Notes under the pieces: model-generated
What the model saw: the letters and a program-made list of their open reading frames with translations, nothing else
Told to the model about the DNA's origin: nothing
The model's database searches: none
Shown here: positions 6,161 to 14,135 of the stretch, one piece after another
How the letters are laid out: every line of letters starts with the position of its first letter
Position numbering within the stretch: the stretch's first letter is position 1
Program-made: the position numbers and the translations under genes
Source: Acidiferrobacterales bacterium
GTDB taxonomy: Bacteria > Pseudomonadota > Gammaproteobacteria > Acidiferrobacterales > Sulfurifustaceae
Reading direction: 5' to 3'
DNA length: 15,542 nt
Assembly: GCA_015492195.1 (NCBI GenBank)
Contig: WGFP01000011.1
Span: 1-15,542, forward strand

Positions 6161-8562
6161 GCGTGTTTCTCCGTGCGCGCCGGGTTACCGCGCGATGCCC
6201 TTGCCGTGCGTTTTGATTTTGCCTTTCGCGTGTCTTCGCGTTCCTGCATATTAAAATGATTATTCGATTCATCCGCCGCCCCCGCCGCGGCCCTGTTTAC
6301 GGGAAGACGGATTGTAATGCCGGCGCCGCCCTTCTTTATGTTTTCGGCCTGAATGGAGCCCCCGTGCTCCTCGACGATTCTTTTGACAATGGCGAGCCCA
6401 AGCCCCGTGCCCTTTTCCTTGTCGGTCACGTACGGCTCGAACAGGCGCTCCATCAGCGATTCGGGAAACCCCGGACCGTTGTCCCGCACAACAAGCTCCA
6501 CGTAAGGCTGTTCATCCGCGTGAATGCCGCGCGTCGAAATGCTGATAACGGGTTTGGTCCTGCCGGAAAGGGCGTCTCTCGCGTTCAGCAACAGGTTGTG
6601 CAACACCTGGCGCAGGCGCCCGGGGTCCGCCGTGATCCGGGGCAGATCAGGGTCGAGATCCAGTTTCAAGGATACCGGCGAGGGCAGCGTGTCGATGTCG
6701 CCGACCTTCGTATTCGAACCGCGCAGCGTGACCGTCTCATCGGCGGCCTGTTTCGTGCCGGTGATGGAGGGGTGTCGTTCGCTTTTGTAGAGTTCGACCA
6801 CGTCGCGGATGAGATCGTTGAGATTGATCGGTGTGGTTTGCATCAGGGCCGGGCGCGCGTAATCCGAGAACGCGTTCACCATCGATTTCAACGATTCGAC
6901 CTGCTCAACGATCGTGCGCGTGGCGCGGTCCAATGTCTGGCGTTCTTTGTCCGGCAGTTTGCGCAGGTACTTGTGCCGGATGCGTTCCGCGGAAAGCTGG
7001 ATCGGCGTCAGCGGATTTTTGATTTCGTGAGCCATGCGCCGCGCGACGTCACCCCAGGCGGCCGCACGCTGCGCCTGGATGAGCGCCGTCATTTCATCGA
7101 AGACCACCACATAGCCGTCGTGTTTGCCCCGTGGGCCCGGCAGCAGGGAGCCGCGTACGAGCAGGGTTCGGGGTCCGGATTGCCCGGTGAGCGTCACCTC
7201 CACCTGCCATTCGGTCTGCACGGAGGCAATGGCCTTGTCGATGGCTTCCACGAACGGTTGCAGGGACGCATGCGTTTTACCCATCCAGGAAAGCGGCTTG
7301 CCGGTGCCGGCCTCAAGATCGACCCCGAGGATCTGATCGGCGGCGGCATTATGCGTGCGTAAAACATGTTGTTGATCGAACGATAACACGCCGGAGGATA
7401 AATGCGTCAGAACCGTTTCAAGATACGTGCGCTGCATCTCGGCTTCACGCTGACTGTGCTTGATCTGTGATTGGGCGCGATGGATCCGGCGCGTCATGAC
7501 GTTGAATGACTGCACCAGAACGCCGATTTCATCGTGGGTCTTGACGGGAATCTGTTTGCGGTAATCGCCGCGGGCGACGGCCCGGGTTCCCTCAGCCAGT
7601 TCCCTGATGGGCGCCACCAGGCGGCGCGCGAAAAAGATCGCCGCCGAGACCGCGATCAGCATGGCCAACAGGGCCACGAGGCTCAGCGTCAGGGTGAAAC
7701 CGAATTTCAGCGGACCACGCAGATAAAGCAGTTTCTGGTACTCGGCATAGGCCGATTGCACGCTCTCGCCCAGTTTGGCGTAGCGGGGAGGCAGGGTTTG
7801 CAGCACCTGCAAAATGCGGATCGGCGCGCCCACCTCGCGCGAATAGACCGGGACCACCACGCGTAGCCTTAATCCGGTGTGGCTGACGGCATCGAGGTTG
7901 GCGTAAGTTTGTCTTTGGCGGACTTGGGTGAAAATGGCCTCCGTCGGCCGATCCGGCACCAGGGTGCCGGCGCCCAAATCCTCCTGGCTGCTGGAGGCGA
8001 TGATTCTTCCGTCCTGGGTGAACAGGGTGATCTCGGTTACCGCGTATTCTTCGCGCAGGTAATTCAGCAAGGGCAGCACCGCTTTGTTTGAGCTGAGTTC
8101 CAGTTCCACCGCCATGTCCTTTGTGTTTTTCAGCAGATCCTGTTTGGTCGCTTCAAGCGCCGTGCGTCCGAGCAGCAGGGCGTCGTTCATGGCCTGTTCG
8201 ATTTTGACGTCGAACCAGTTGTCGATGCCGCGATTCAAGGTTTGGATGGAGAAAAAGAACACGATGGATACGGGGGCCACGGCCAGGATGACGGACACCA
8301 CCAGCAGTCGCAGCATCAGGCGCGATCCCAGGATACGGGCACGGTACTGCGCTATCAAGTGAAAAAGATTCAACGCGATCAACGCGAGCAGCAGAATAAT
8401 GCCGAGGATGTTGATGAGCAGCAGCGGCGAATACAGACGCCCGAAGACCGCTGAATTCTGGGTCGCGGCGTTCATCATTAACAGGGCCGCGAGCAGCAGC
8501 ACGGACAGCACCGTGAGCGGCGTGATGCCGGTGAGATAGCGTTTCAGGGTTGCACTTTCCAT
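6157..8562 (-). CDS. NtrY-like membrane sensor histidine kinase
   Basis: This is an inner-membrane sensor kinase of 801 residues that phosphorylates the regulator encoded just downstream. Three hydrophobic segments at about 15-31, 44-70 and 82-105 are followed by a probable extracytoplasmic sensing region (about 110-285) and a fourth membrane segment at about 288-312. Then come HAMP (about 312-365), PAS-like (about 378-490), HisKA with phosphoacceptor His512 in AHEIKNPLTP, and HATPase_c with the N-box asparagine Asn660 in HNLLLNARDAL, DNGPGF at 694-699 and GTGLGL at 718-723. This order is that of the NtrY family. A variable stretch of about 35 residues (about 598-632) sits between the dimerisation helices and the ATPase, and a basic, disordered tail follows from about 756. 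The start overlaps the end of the DUF4390 gene by 19 nt with no strong ribosome binding site, so translation is probably coupled. The signal sensed cannot be read from the sequence. Confidence 0.93.
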   Translation of the reverse strand: MESATLKRYLTGITPLTVLSVLLLAALLMMNAATQNSAVFGRLYSPLLLINILGIILLLALIALNLFHLIAQYRARILGSRLMLRLLVVSVILAVAPVSIVFFFSIQTLNRGIDNWFDVKIEQAMNDALLLGRTALEATKQDLLKNTKDMAVELELSSNKAVLPLLNYLREEYAVTEITLFTQDGRIIASSSQEDLGAGTLVPDRPTEAIFTQVRQRQTYANLDAVSHTGLRLRVVVPVYSREVGAPIRILQVLQTLPPRYAKLGESVQSAYAEYQKLLYLRGPLKFGFTLTLSLVALLAMLIAVSAAIFFARRLVAPIRELAEGTRAVARGDYRKQIPVKTHDEIGVLVQSFNVMTRRIHRAQSQIKHSQREAEMQRTYLETVLTHLSSGVLSFDQQHVLRTHNAAADQILGVDLEAGTGKPLSWMGKTHASLQPFVEAIDKAIASVQTEWQVEVTLTGQSGPRTLLVRGSLLPGPRGKHDGYVVVFDEMTALIQAQRAAAWGDVARRMAHEIKNPLTPIQLSAERIRHKYLRKLPDKERQTLDRATRTIVEQVESLKSMVNAFSDYARPALMQTTPINLNDLIRDVVELYKSERHPSITGTKQAADETVTLRGSNTKVGDIDTLPSPVSLKLDLDPDLPRITADPGRLRQVLHNLLLNARDALSGRTKPVISISTRGIHADEQPYVELVVRDNGPGFPESLMERLFEPYVTDKEKGTGLGLAIVKRIVEEHGGSIQAENIKKGGAGITIRLPVNRAAAGAADESNNHFNMQEREDTRKAKSKRTARASRGNPARTEKHA

Positions 8563-9233
8563 GTGGTCCAGCCGCTGTTGAGATGCCAGGCGAGCGAGGT
8601 GTAGGCAACCGGCCTGAGCGGGGCCGGGAGCGCCTCGATGTCGAGGTTGACGCGAAGTTTCAGAGAATAATCTTCTTCCGGTGTCAGGGTTTGCTCCAGG
8701 GGCAGTTTCAGTTCGTTCAAGGAGCCCAGTTGTTTCAACGCTTCGCTGAGGGAGGTCAGGCTTTCACGCATCTCCGAGAGCACCGGTCCATCGGTACCGA
8801 CGACGCAGTCGGCGCCCGCGGGCTTGGTATCCGCTTGCGTTTCCTTGGAGGGCTGCGTCTCGGAAAAAGATGTAGGGGAAAGCGCGGCCGTCTCGCTCGG
8901 GCATTCCTGGACGTCGCTGACCAGGTATTGGCCCGAGAGCGCGTGATAGCGGATCTGGCGCCTGAGCGTCCACTCGGCAACGTTCTCGTCCCACAAAAAT
9001 GCGCGTTGCCGGTAAAGCCGCATGTCCACAATCACTTCAATGGGTATCCCCTTGCTTAACGCCTCTTCCACCTTGGGCGTGAGACCGAGATCCAGGCTGC
9101 CGGCAAGCGAAAGCGCCGCCGCGTCCAGTTTCGGCGTGACGTCGGCCACTTTGAACTCCGCCGCCGCCGAATTGGCCGCGATCGCCATGGTCAAGGCGGC
9201 AAACAGCAGGAGTTTTTTATACAGCGGCACCAT
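8544..9233 (-). CDS. DUF4390-family exported protein
   Basis: This is a 229-residue protein with a signal peptide: KK at residues 6-7, a hydrophobic core from about 8 to 20 and a probable cleavage after SAAA at about 25. The mature part matches the DUF4390 family commonly encoded directly before NtrYX-like genes. Family-like features are the segment KGIPIEVIVDMRLYR (61-75), the W-x-R-R region (about 88-100) and a C-terminal stretch ending in HLNSGWTTWKV. The function of the family is unknown, but its conserved place before the sensor kinase makes a periplasmic accessory or signal-input role plausible. A Ser/Thr-rich insert at about 112-148 is bracketed by Cys111 and Cys143, which could form a disulfide in the periplasm. 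The ATG at 9233, with GGGG 4 bases before it, is preferred. A longer in-frame ATG at 9320 would add 29 residues without signal-peptide character. Confidence 0.85.
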   Translation of the reverse strand: MVPLYKKLLLFAALTMAIAANSAAAEFKVADVTPKLDAAALSLAGSLDLGLTPKVEEALSKGIPIEVIVDMRLYRQRAFLWDENVAEWTLRRQIRYHALSGQYLVSDVQECPSETAALSPTSFSETQPSKETQADTKPAGADCVVGTDGPVLSEMRESLTSLSEALKQLGSLNELKLPLEQTLTPEEDYSLKLRVNLDIEALPAPLRPVAYTSLAWHLNSGWTTWKVQP

Positions 9234-9425
9234 AAATCCCCATTTCTTTAACTTTAGCCCGGCGCATCGGCCCGCGGTGCGTGGCAGCAAGTCGAATTCC
9301 GCTTCGGTTCCATGTCCCATTTTTGCCCGTCGGCATTGATACGGATGGTGTACAACAGCTTACCCCCGCGCTTCGGACAGGGCCACACTCCTGCGGACGC
9401 GCCCGTTCGAATGGGTGTCGCTGCT

Positions 9426-10352
9426 TTACTCCAAACGGTCGCCGGGCGCCATGGGAGTGCCGTTTAGGAAATCCGCGGCCGCCAGCGGCCTGCCGCCCTC
9501 TGCTTGCAGCCGGGTGACGGTCAATATCCCCTCCCCCGTCTGGACTTGGATCCCGCCGGCCTGGGCGGACAGCACCGTGCCGGGCGCTGCCGTGCCCGCC
9601 GCCGTGTCGAGGGGTCCCACCTCCCACAGTCGCAACCCCTTACCCTTGAACGTGGTGCTGGCCACCGGCCAGGGGTTCAGGGCGCGGACCTTGCGGTGCA
9701 GGGTGAGCGCAGACTGCGACCAGTCAATGGGCGCCTCATTTTTGCGAAGTTTGCGGGCATAGCAGGCCAAGGCCTCGTCTTGGGGTTGCGGGCGCACGTT
9801 GGCGCGTTCCAGTTTTTCCAGCGTGGTCACCAGGGTTTGGGCGCCGAGTTGGGCCAGGCGGTCGTGCAGGGTTTGCGCGGTGTCGGAATCACGAATGGGA
9901 ATTTGCGCGCGCGCCAGCACCGGGCCGGTGTCCAAGCCCGCGTCTATCTGCATGATGCTGATGCCGGTGACGCTGTCCCCGGCCTCGATGGCGCGCGGAA
10001 TGGGGGCGGCGCCCCGCCAGCGCGGCAGCAGCGAGGCGTGGACATTGATGCAACCGTGCTTCGGAATTTCCAATATTGCCGCCGGCAGGATCAGGCCGTA
10101 GGCGATCACCACCATCACGTCCGGATTAAGCCGGGCCAAATTCTCCGCCTCACCACCGAGTTCCGCCGGCTGACGGAGTGTGAGCCCGCGTTGTTTGGCA
10201 AATTGCTTGATCGGGCTTTCGGTTAACTTGCGCCCGCGACCGGCGGGCCGGTCGGGTTGGGTGTAAACGGCGAGGATCGTGTGGGAAGCGGCGCGCAAGG
10301 CCTCCAGGCTAGGCACGGCGAACGCGGGGGTCCCGGCGAAGACAATGTTCAC
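9426..10352 (-). CDS. fmt: methionyl-tRNA formyltransferase
   Basis: Fmt transfers a formyl group from 10-formyltetrahydrofolate to the amino group of methionyl-initiator tRNA, a cytoplasmic step of bacterial translation initiation. The protein has 308 residues (E. coli 315). The N-terminal formyltransferase domain carries the signature SLLPRWRGAAPI and the catalytic residues Asn103, His105 and Asp141 (in DAGLDTG), spaced as in the E. coli enzyme. A C-terminal OB-like domain starts at about 205 with NPWPVAST and ends with FLNGTPMAPGD. The start codon is GTG, 8 bases after the def stop, with a weak AAGAAAG ribosome binding site that overlaps the def stop codon. The gene is co-transcribed with def. 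Downstream the usual next gene, rsmB, is absent. Confidence 0.97.
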   Translation of the reverse strand: MNIVFAGTPAFAVPSLEALRAASHTILAVYTQPDRPAGRGRKLTESPIKQFAKQRGLTLRQPAELGGEAENLARLNPDVMVVIAYGLILPAAILEIPKHGCINVHASLLPRWRGAAPIPRAIEAGDSVTGISIMQIDAGLDTGPVLARAQIPIRDSDTAQTLHDRLAQLGAQTLVTTLEKLERANVRPQPQDEALACYARKLRKNEAPIDWSQSALTLHRKVRALNPWPVASTTFKGKGLRLWEVGPLDTAAGTAAPGTVLSAQAGGIQVQTGEGILTVTRLQAEGGRPLAAADFLNGTPMAPGDRLE

Positions 10353-10360
10353 GGGCTTTC

Positions 10361-10864
10361 TTACATCGCCAGGCGTTGTTGTTTTTCCAGCTTTTTGCGG
10401 ATGCGGCTTTGTTTCAGGCGCGAGACGTAGTCGACAAAAATCTTTCCGTCCAGATGATCGACTTCATGCTGGATGCACACCGCGAGCAGGCCGGCGGCCT
10501 CAAGGTCGAAGGGCTTGCCGTCACGGTCAAGCGCGCGCACCCGGATACGCTCGGCGCGGTTGACGGGCTCATAGATGCCGGGCACGGACAGGCACCCCTC
10601 TTCCAGCACCTGTTCGCCTTCCTTGTAATAAATTTCCGGATTAATAAAGACATGCAGGGCGTTGCGCTCCTTCGAGATATCAATAACGATCACGCGCTTG
10701 GCGACGTCCACCTGGATGGCGGCCAAGCCGATGCCCGGGGCTTGGTACATGGTTTCCGCCATGTCGTCGACCAAGGTCCGGATCTCGGCATTCACCTCAA
10801 CCACCGGGCTTGCCGTACGCCGCAGTCGCGGGTCCGGGTAAAGCAGGATTTTGCGCAGTGCCAT
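10361..10864 (-). CDS. def: peptide deformylase
   Basis: Def is the cytoplasmic metalloenzyme that removes the formyl group from the N-terminus of nascent proteins. The protein has 167 residues (E. coli 169). All three family motifs are present: GIGLAAIQV at 44-52, EEGCLSVP at 88-95 with metal ligand Cys91, and QHEVDHLDG at 132-140 with ligands His133 and His137 and catalytic Glu134. It is a full-length, apparently active enzyme with a basic C-terminal tail. It is the first gene of the minus-strand operon and is transcribed divergently from the LysM gene. A sigma70-like promoter lies just upstream. Confidence 0.98.
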   Translation of the reverse strand: MALRKILLYPDPRLRRTASPVVEVNAEIRTLVDDMAETMYQAPGIGLAAIQVDVAKRVIVIDISKERNALHVFINPEIYYKEGEQVLEEGCLSVPGIYEPVNRAERIRVRALDRDGKPFDLEAAGLLAVCIQHEVDHLDGKIFVDYVSRLKQSRIRKKLEKQQRLAM

Positions 10865-10914
10865 AACCTATATTTTTCCAGAAAAACCGGTTTCGTGTCT
10901 TACCAAAGTGGTTT

Positions 10915-10944
10915 ATTATCTGACCGAATAGTACTGAATAACAA
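10915..10944 (-). promoter_or_regulatory. sigma70-like promoter of def-fmt
   Basis: On the minus strand, TTGTTA (plus-strand 10939-10944) and GATAAT (10915-10920) are separated by 18 bases. This would start transcription about 45 bases before the def ATG. It sits in the divergent region between def and the LysM gene. Confidence 0.5.
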
Positions 10945-10966
10945 GATGATTTTGCCTAAATGGCGC

Positions 10967-10996
10967 TTGGCGTTCGGGGTAAACATGGACTACACT
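10967..10996 (+). promoter_or_regulatory. possible promoter of LysM-dprA-smg
   Basis: TTGGCG (10967-10972) and TACACT (10991-10996) are separated by 18 bases. Transcription would start near 11003, before the ATG at 11027. It is a moderate match to sigma70 elements. If used, it rules out the upstream ATG at 10985 as the start of the LysM protein. Confidence 0.35.
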
Positions 10997-11026
10997 CATG
11001 ACCAAGATTACACGGAAAATAACATT

Positions 11027-12124
11027 ATGTCGCCGTTGCGTACCCCCCATGCCGCCCGGATTCCGATCATAACCCTTATTATTATGATGCTTACGTCCGC
11101 CCCCATCGCGGTGCGGGCGGACGTGGTCGATCTCAAGCCGGATCACCCGGAACGCTACACCGTGGTCAAGGGCGACACGCTGTGGGACATCTCCGCCCGG
11201 TTCCTTAAAAGTCCCTGGCACTGGCCGAAGATCTGGAAAATCAATGAACAAATCGCCAACCCCCACCTGATTTATCCGGGCGACGTGGTCGTGCTGCGCT
11301 ACGTCGACGGCAAACCGGTGTTGTCCGTCCTGCGCAAGGAAAAACTTCCCCTCGTTGACGTGGAAACGCCCCCGCCTTCCGACGGGCGGACGGTGAAGCT
11401 CTCGCCCCGGGTTCACAGCGAGCCGCTGGAGCGGGCGGTTCCCACGATTCCGCCGGACGTGATCCTGCCGTTTTTGAGCCAACCCCTGGCGGTGGGCGAG
11501 AAAGAACTGGAACAGGCGGGGTACATCACCGTCGGGCTGGATAATCGCATTGCCCTGGGCGACAACAGCGAGTTTTATGCCAGGGGGCTCAAGAATGACG
11601 GACACGAGTATTACCAGATCTTCCGCAAGGGCGATCCGATCAAGCATCCCGACACCGGCGAATTACTCGCCTACGAGGCGATCTACCTGGGCGATGCGCA
11701 ACGACTGATATCCGGTGATCCCGCCAAGCTGGTTGTCACCACGGTTAAACAGGAAATCCTGCCGCGTGATCGCCTGATGGCCGCACCCCAAAAACCGCCA
11801 TTGCCTTACTATTATCCGCGTGCGCCCAAGAAAGAGGTAAATGGGAGGATCGTGGCCGCCTTAAACGCGGTGTCGGAGATCGGGCCGTACACCATTGTCG
11901 CCATTACCCTCGGGAGGCGCGAAGGGATGGAGGAAGGCAATGTCCTGCGCATTATGCGTCACGTGGGCAAACACAAGGATCCCGTAACCCGCGAGTATTA
12001 TCAATTGCCGGACGAGGAATCGGGTTTGCTGATGGTGTTTCGCGTCTATGAGAAGGTCAGTTACGCCCTGGTCATGGACGCGACCCACCCGATCCATATT
12101 CTCGATGTGGTGACCACGCCTTAA
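11027..12124 (+). CDS. exported LysM-domain protein
   Basis: With the chosen start this is a 365-residue protein. A signal peptide with a hydrophobic core at about 11-24 probably ends after VRA at about 31. It is followed by one LysM peptidoglycan-binding domain at about 43-92 (YTVVKGDTLWDIS ... NPHLIYPGDVVVL). The rest, about 270 residues, is a family-specific region without a recognisable catalytic motif and may form small beta-rich modules in the periplasm. LysM proteins of this size next to dprA are common in gammaproteobacteria, in the same def-LysM-dprA order; a cell-wall-associated role is likely. The frame is open far upstream across the def region, but that part is antisense to def. 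The ATG at 11027 gives the cleanest signal peptide. The ATG at 10985 is possible and would add 14 polar residues. The dprA gene follows after 43 bp. Confidence 0.88.
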   Translation: MSPLRTPHAARIPIITLIIMMLTSAPIAVRADVVDLKPDHPERYTVVKGDTLWDISARFLKSPWHWPKIWKINEQIANPHLIYPGDVVVLRYVDGKPVLSVLRKEKLPLVDVETPPPSDGRTVKLSPRVHSEPLERAVPTIPPDVILPFLSQPLAVGEKELEQAGYITVGLDNRIALGDNSEFYARGLKNDGHEYYQIFRKGDPIKHPDTGELLAYEAIYLGDAQRLISGDPAKLVVTTVKQEILPRDRLMAAPQKPPLPYYYPRAPKKEVNGRIVAALNAVSEIGPYTIVAITLGRREGMEEGNVLRIMRHVGKHKDPVTREYYQLPDEESGLLMVFRVYEKVSYALVMDATHPIHILDVVTTP

Positions 12125-12167
12125 ATTACATTTTTCATCGAAATAAAAGGGAAATAACATTTCAAAC

Positions 12168-13367
12168 ATGGCCGGTGTGGCATCCTCCCGCGCGCGTCCA
12201 CACACCCTCGCCTGTTGGCTCGCCTTGCCGCGCCTCCCCGGTCTCGGCCCCCGTGGGCAAGTTACCCTGCTGCAACATTTTGACTCGGTGGAAAATATCT
12301 TTTCCGCCGGCCGGGGCCAGCTTGAAAAAGTCCTCGGCAACAATCCCGGAGCCGTCACCGCCATTCTCGACGGACCGGACCTGAAGGCGCTTGAACGGGA
12401 GCTTGCCTGGCTGGACGAGGAACAGGATCGCCACCATTTGATTACGTGGTGTGACCCCGACTACCCGCCGCTTCTGCGCGAGATCCCCGACCCGCCGATC
12501 ATGTTCTATGTGCATGGCGACAGATCCCTGCTTTCGCGTCCGCAACTTGCCATCGTCGGCAGCCGCAATCCCACCCCCGCGGGCGGCGAGAATGCGCAGG
12601 CGTTTGCCGAGGCCCTTGCCGGCGCGGGGTTGACCATCACCAGCGGGCTGGCGCTCGGGATTGACGGCGCCGCCCACCGCGGCGCGCTGGCATCGGGCGG
12701 CACGACCCTCGCCGTGGTCGGCACCGGGCTGGATCGCGTCTACCCCGCCCGGCATCGTGAACTGGCCCACCGGATTGTCGAGCAGGGGGCGCTGGTGTCG
12801 GAATTTCCCCTTGGCACGCCGCCGCGGGCGGAGAATTTCCCGATCCGCAATCGCCTCATCAGCGGGCTGAGTCTCGGCACCTTGGTGGTGGAAGCCGCGG
12901 TGCAAAGCGGTTCGCTGATCACCGCGCGCCTGGCCGCGGAACAGGGACGCGAGGTATTCGCGATCCCGGGCTCGATCCATTCGCCGCTGTCCCGCGGTTG
13001 CCACGCCCTGATTCGCCAGGGTGCCAAGCTGGTTGAGACGGCGCAGGATATCATTGAGGAACTGGGTCCGTTGGCCCGGCTGACGGCCGTGCGGGGTGTC
13101 GGGGACGGCCCGGTCTTGTCGGGTAAGGACACGCCCCCTGCGACGGGAGACATGGGTGCGTCACCGCCGGAGCTCGATCCGGCTCTGAGCGGCCTGCTTG
13201 AGTGCCTCGGTTATGACCCGGTGAGCGTGGATGGGCTGGTGGAACGCAGCGGATTGACGGCGGAGGCCGTTTCCTCCATGCTGTTGCAATTGGAGTTGCA
13301 CGGACATGTCACGGCCTGTCCGGGCGGCAAATACCTTCGCACTTCCGGGAGACACCAGGGCGAATAA
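12168..13367 (+). CDS. dprA: DNA-processing protein DprA
   Basis: DprA binds incoming single-stranded DNA during natural transformation and helps load RecA. It is also kept in many bacteria not known to be competent. The protein has 399 residues. A SAM-like N-terminal region (about 15-70) precedes the Rossmann-type core (about 88-300) with VGSRNPT at 130-136, SGLALGIDGAAH at 159-170, VVGTGLDRVYP at 183-193 and the FPIRNRLISGL segment at 224-234. A C-terminal winged-helix (DML1-like) domain spans about 335-392. A ribosome binding site-like AAGGGA lies 15 bases before the ATG, which is too far for normal use; an in-frame ATT 9 bases upstream of the ATG would have normal spacing. The stop overlaps the smg start as TAATG. 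It lies in the LysM-dprA-smg operon. Confidence 0.96.
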   Translation: MAGVASSRARPHTLACWLALPRLPGLGPRGQVTLLQHFDSVENIFSAGRGQLEKVLGNNPGAVTAILDGPDLKALERELAWLDEEQDRHHLITWCDPDYPPLLREIPDPPIMFYVHGDRSLLSRPQLAIVGSRNPTPAGGENAQAFAEALAGAGLTITSGLALGIDGAAHRGALASGGTTLAVVGTGLDRVYPARHRELAHRIVEQGALVSEFPLGTPPRAENFPIRNRLISGLSLGTLVVEAAVQSGSLITARLAAEQGREVFAIPGSIHSPLSRGCHALIRQGAKLVETAQDIIEELGPLARLTAVRGVGDGPVLSGKDTPPATGDMGASPPELDPALSGLLECLGYDPVSVDGLVERSGLTAEAVSSMLLQLELHGHVTACPGGKYLRTSGRHQGE

Positions 13368-13849
13368 TGAAAGAAGGCGTGTTGGATGTATTGATGTACC
13401 TGTTTGAGAACTACATGGACGAGGGCCCGGAATTTAATCCCGATCAGGAAGCATTGACCACCGAGCTGGCGCAGGCCGGTTTTCACAGAGGCGATATCAA
13501 CAAGGCCTTTTCCTGGCTTGAGGGGCTGTCGTCCGTGCGCGGACCTGACGCGGGCCTCTCACGGGGAGGCGACGCCGGCTCTTTTCGGCAATATTTGCCG
13601 CAGGAACAGGGAAAGCTCAACGCACAATGCCGCGGCTTCCTTTTGCTCATGGAGCAAAACGGCGTCCTCGATCCGGCCACGCGTGAACGGGTCATCGACC
13701 GCGTGATGGCGCTGGACATGGATGAAATCACGTTGGAACAACTCAAATGGATCATTCTTATGGTGTTGTTCAATCAACCCGGGCAGGAGCACGCCTATGC
13801 CCTGCTCGAGGACATGGTATTTGATGAAATGCAGGGACATCTGCATTGA
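13367..13849 (+). CDS. smg: Smg family protein (DUF494)
   Basis: This is a 160-residue soluble helical protein of the Smg/DUF494 family. Its gene regularly sits next to dprA and before topA in gammaproteobacteria. The family-like N-terminus is MKEGVLDVLMYLFENYMD, and the C-terminal half contains LEQLKWIILMVLFNQPGQE and LLEDMVFDEM. The molecular function of the family is not established. The start is set by overlap of the dprA stop with the ATG (TAATG) and by AGGG about 7 bases upstream. The internal stretch at about 55-75 is Gly/Arg-rich and probably a loop. It is the last gene of the operon. Confidence 0.94.
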   Translation: MKEGVLDVLMYLFENYMDEGPEFNPDQEALTTELAQAGFHRGDINKAFSWLEGLSSVRGPDAGLSRGGDAGSFRQYLPQEQGKLNAQCRGFLLLMEQNGVLDPATRERVIDRVMALDMDEITLEQLKWIILMVLFNQPGQEHAYALLEDMVFDEMQGHLH

Positions 13850-14099
13850 TTTCAACAGGCTGCCGCTGCGACGCGCAGTCTTTGGCATTCCCTCATACCC
13901 GCCAGACTTGACAAACCCCCGTGCTTGACGGCAACAATTGCGCCGGGTCGCAACGGTGTGCGTACGAATATGCTTTAAGACGACATCGTTTTCGACAAAA
14001 CCGTGTTTTGAGTTGTCAAAGTTAAATCAACGCAAATGACATGCATGCTTCCATTAATGTTTTTCGTCTATAACGATACAGGACATTGCATAGAGTAAG

Positions 14100-14128
14100 T
14101 TGCCGTTTGCCGAATTATTGTTTATACA
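14100..14128 (+). promoter_or_regulatory. sigma70-like promoter of topA
   Basis: TTGCCG (14100-14105) and TATACA (14123-14128) are separated by 17 bases. The -10 box ends 7 bases before the topA ATG, so transcription would start at or next to the start codon. The 286-bp gap 13850-14135 contains no gene that I can see. Other features in it are a weak CTGCG/CGCAG hairpin at 13866-13878 just after smg and a CAAAAC/GTTTTG hairpin around 14000. Confidence 0.5.
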
Positions 14129-14135
14129 AAAGTAG

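Noticed and set aside
10376..11026. In-frame upstream extension of the LysM protein
   Set aside because: It is antisense to def, has no family resemblance, and the signal peptide begins at 11027.
13866..13878. CTGCG/CGCAG hairpin after smg as a terminator
   Set aside because: The stem is only 5 bp and there is no proper T-run, so it is too weak to call.
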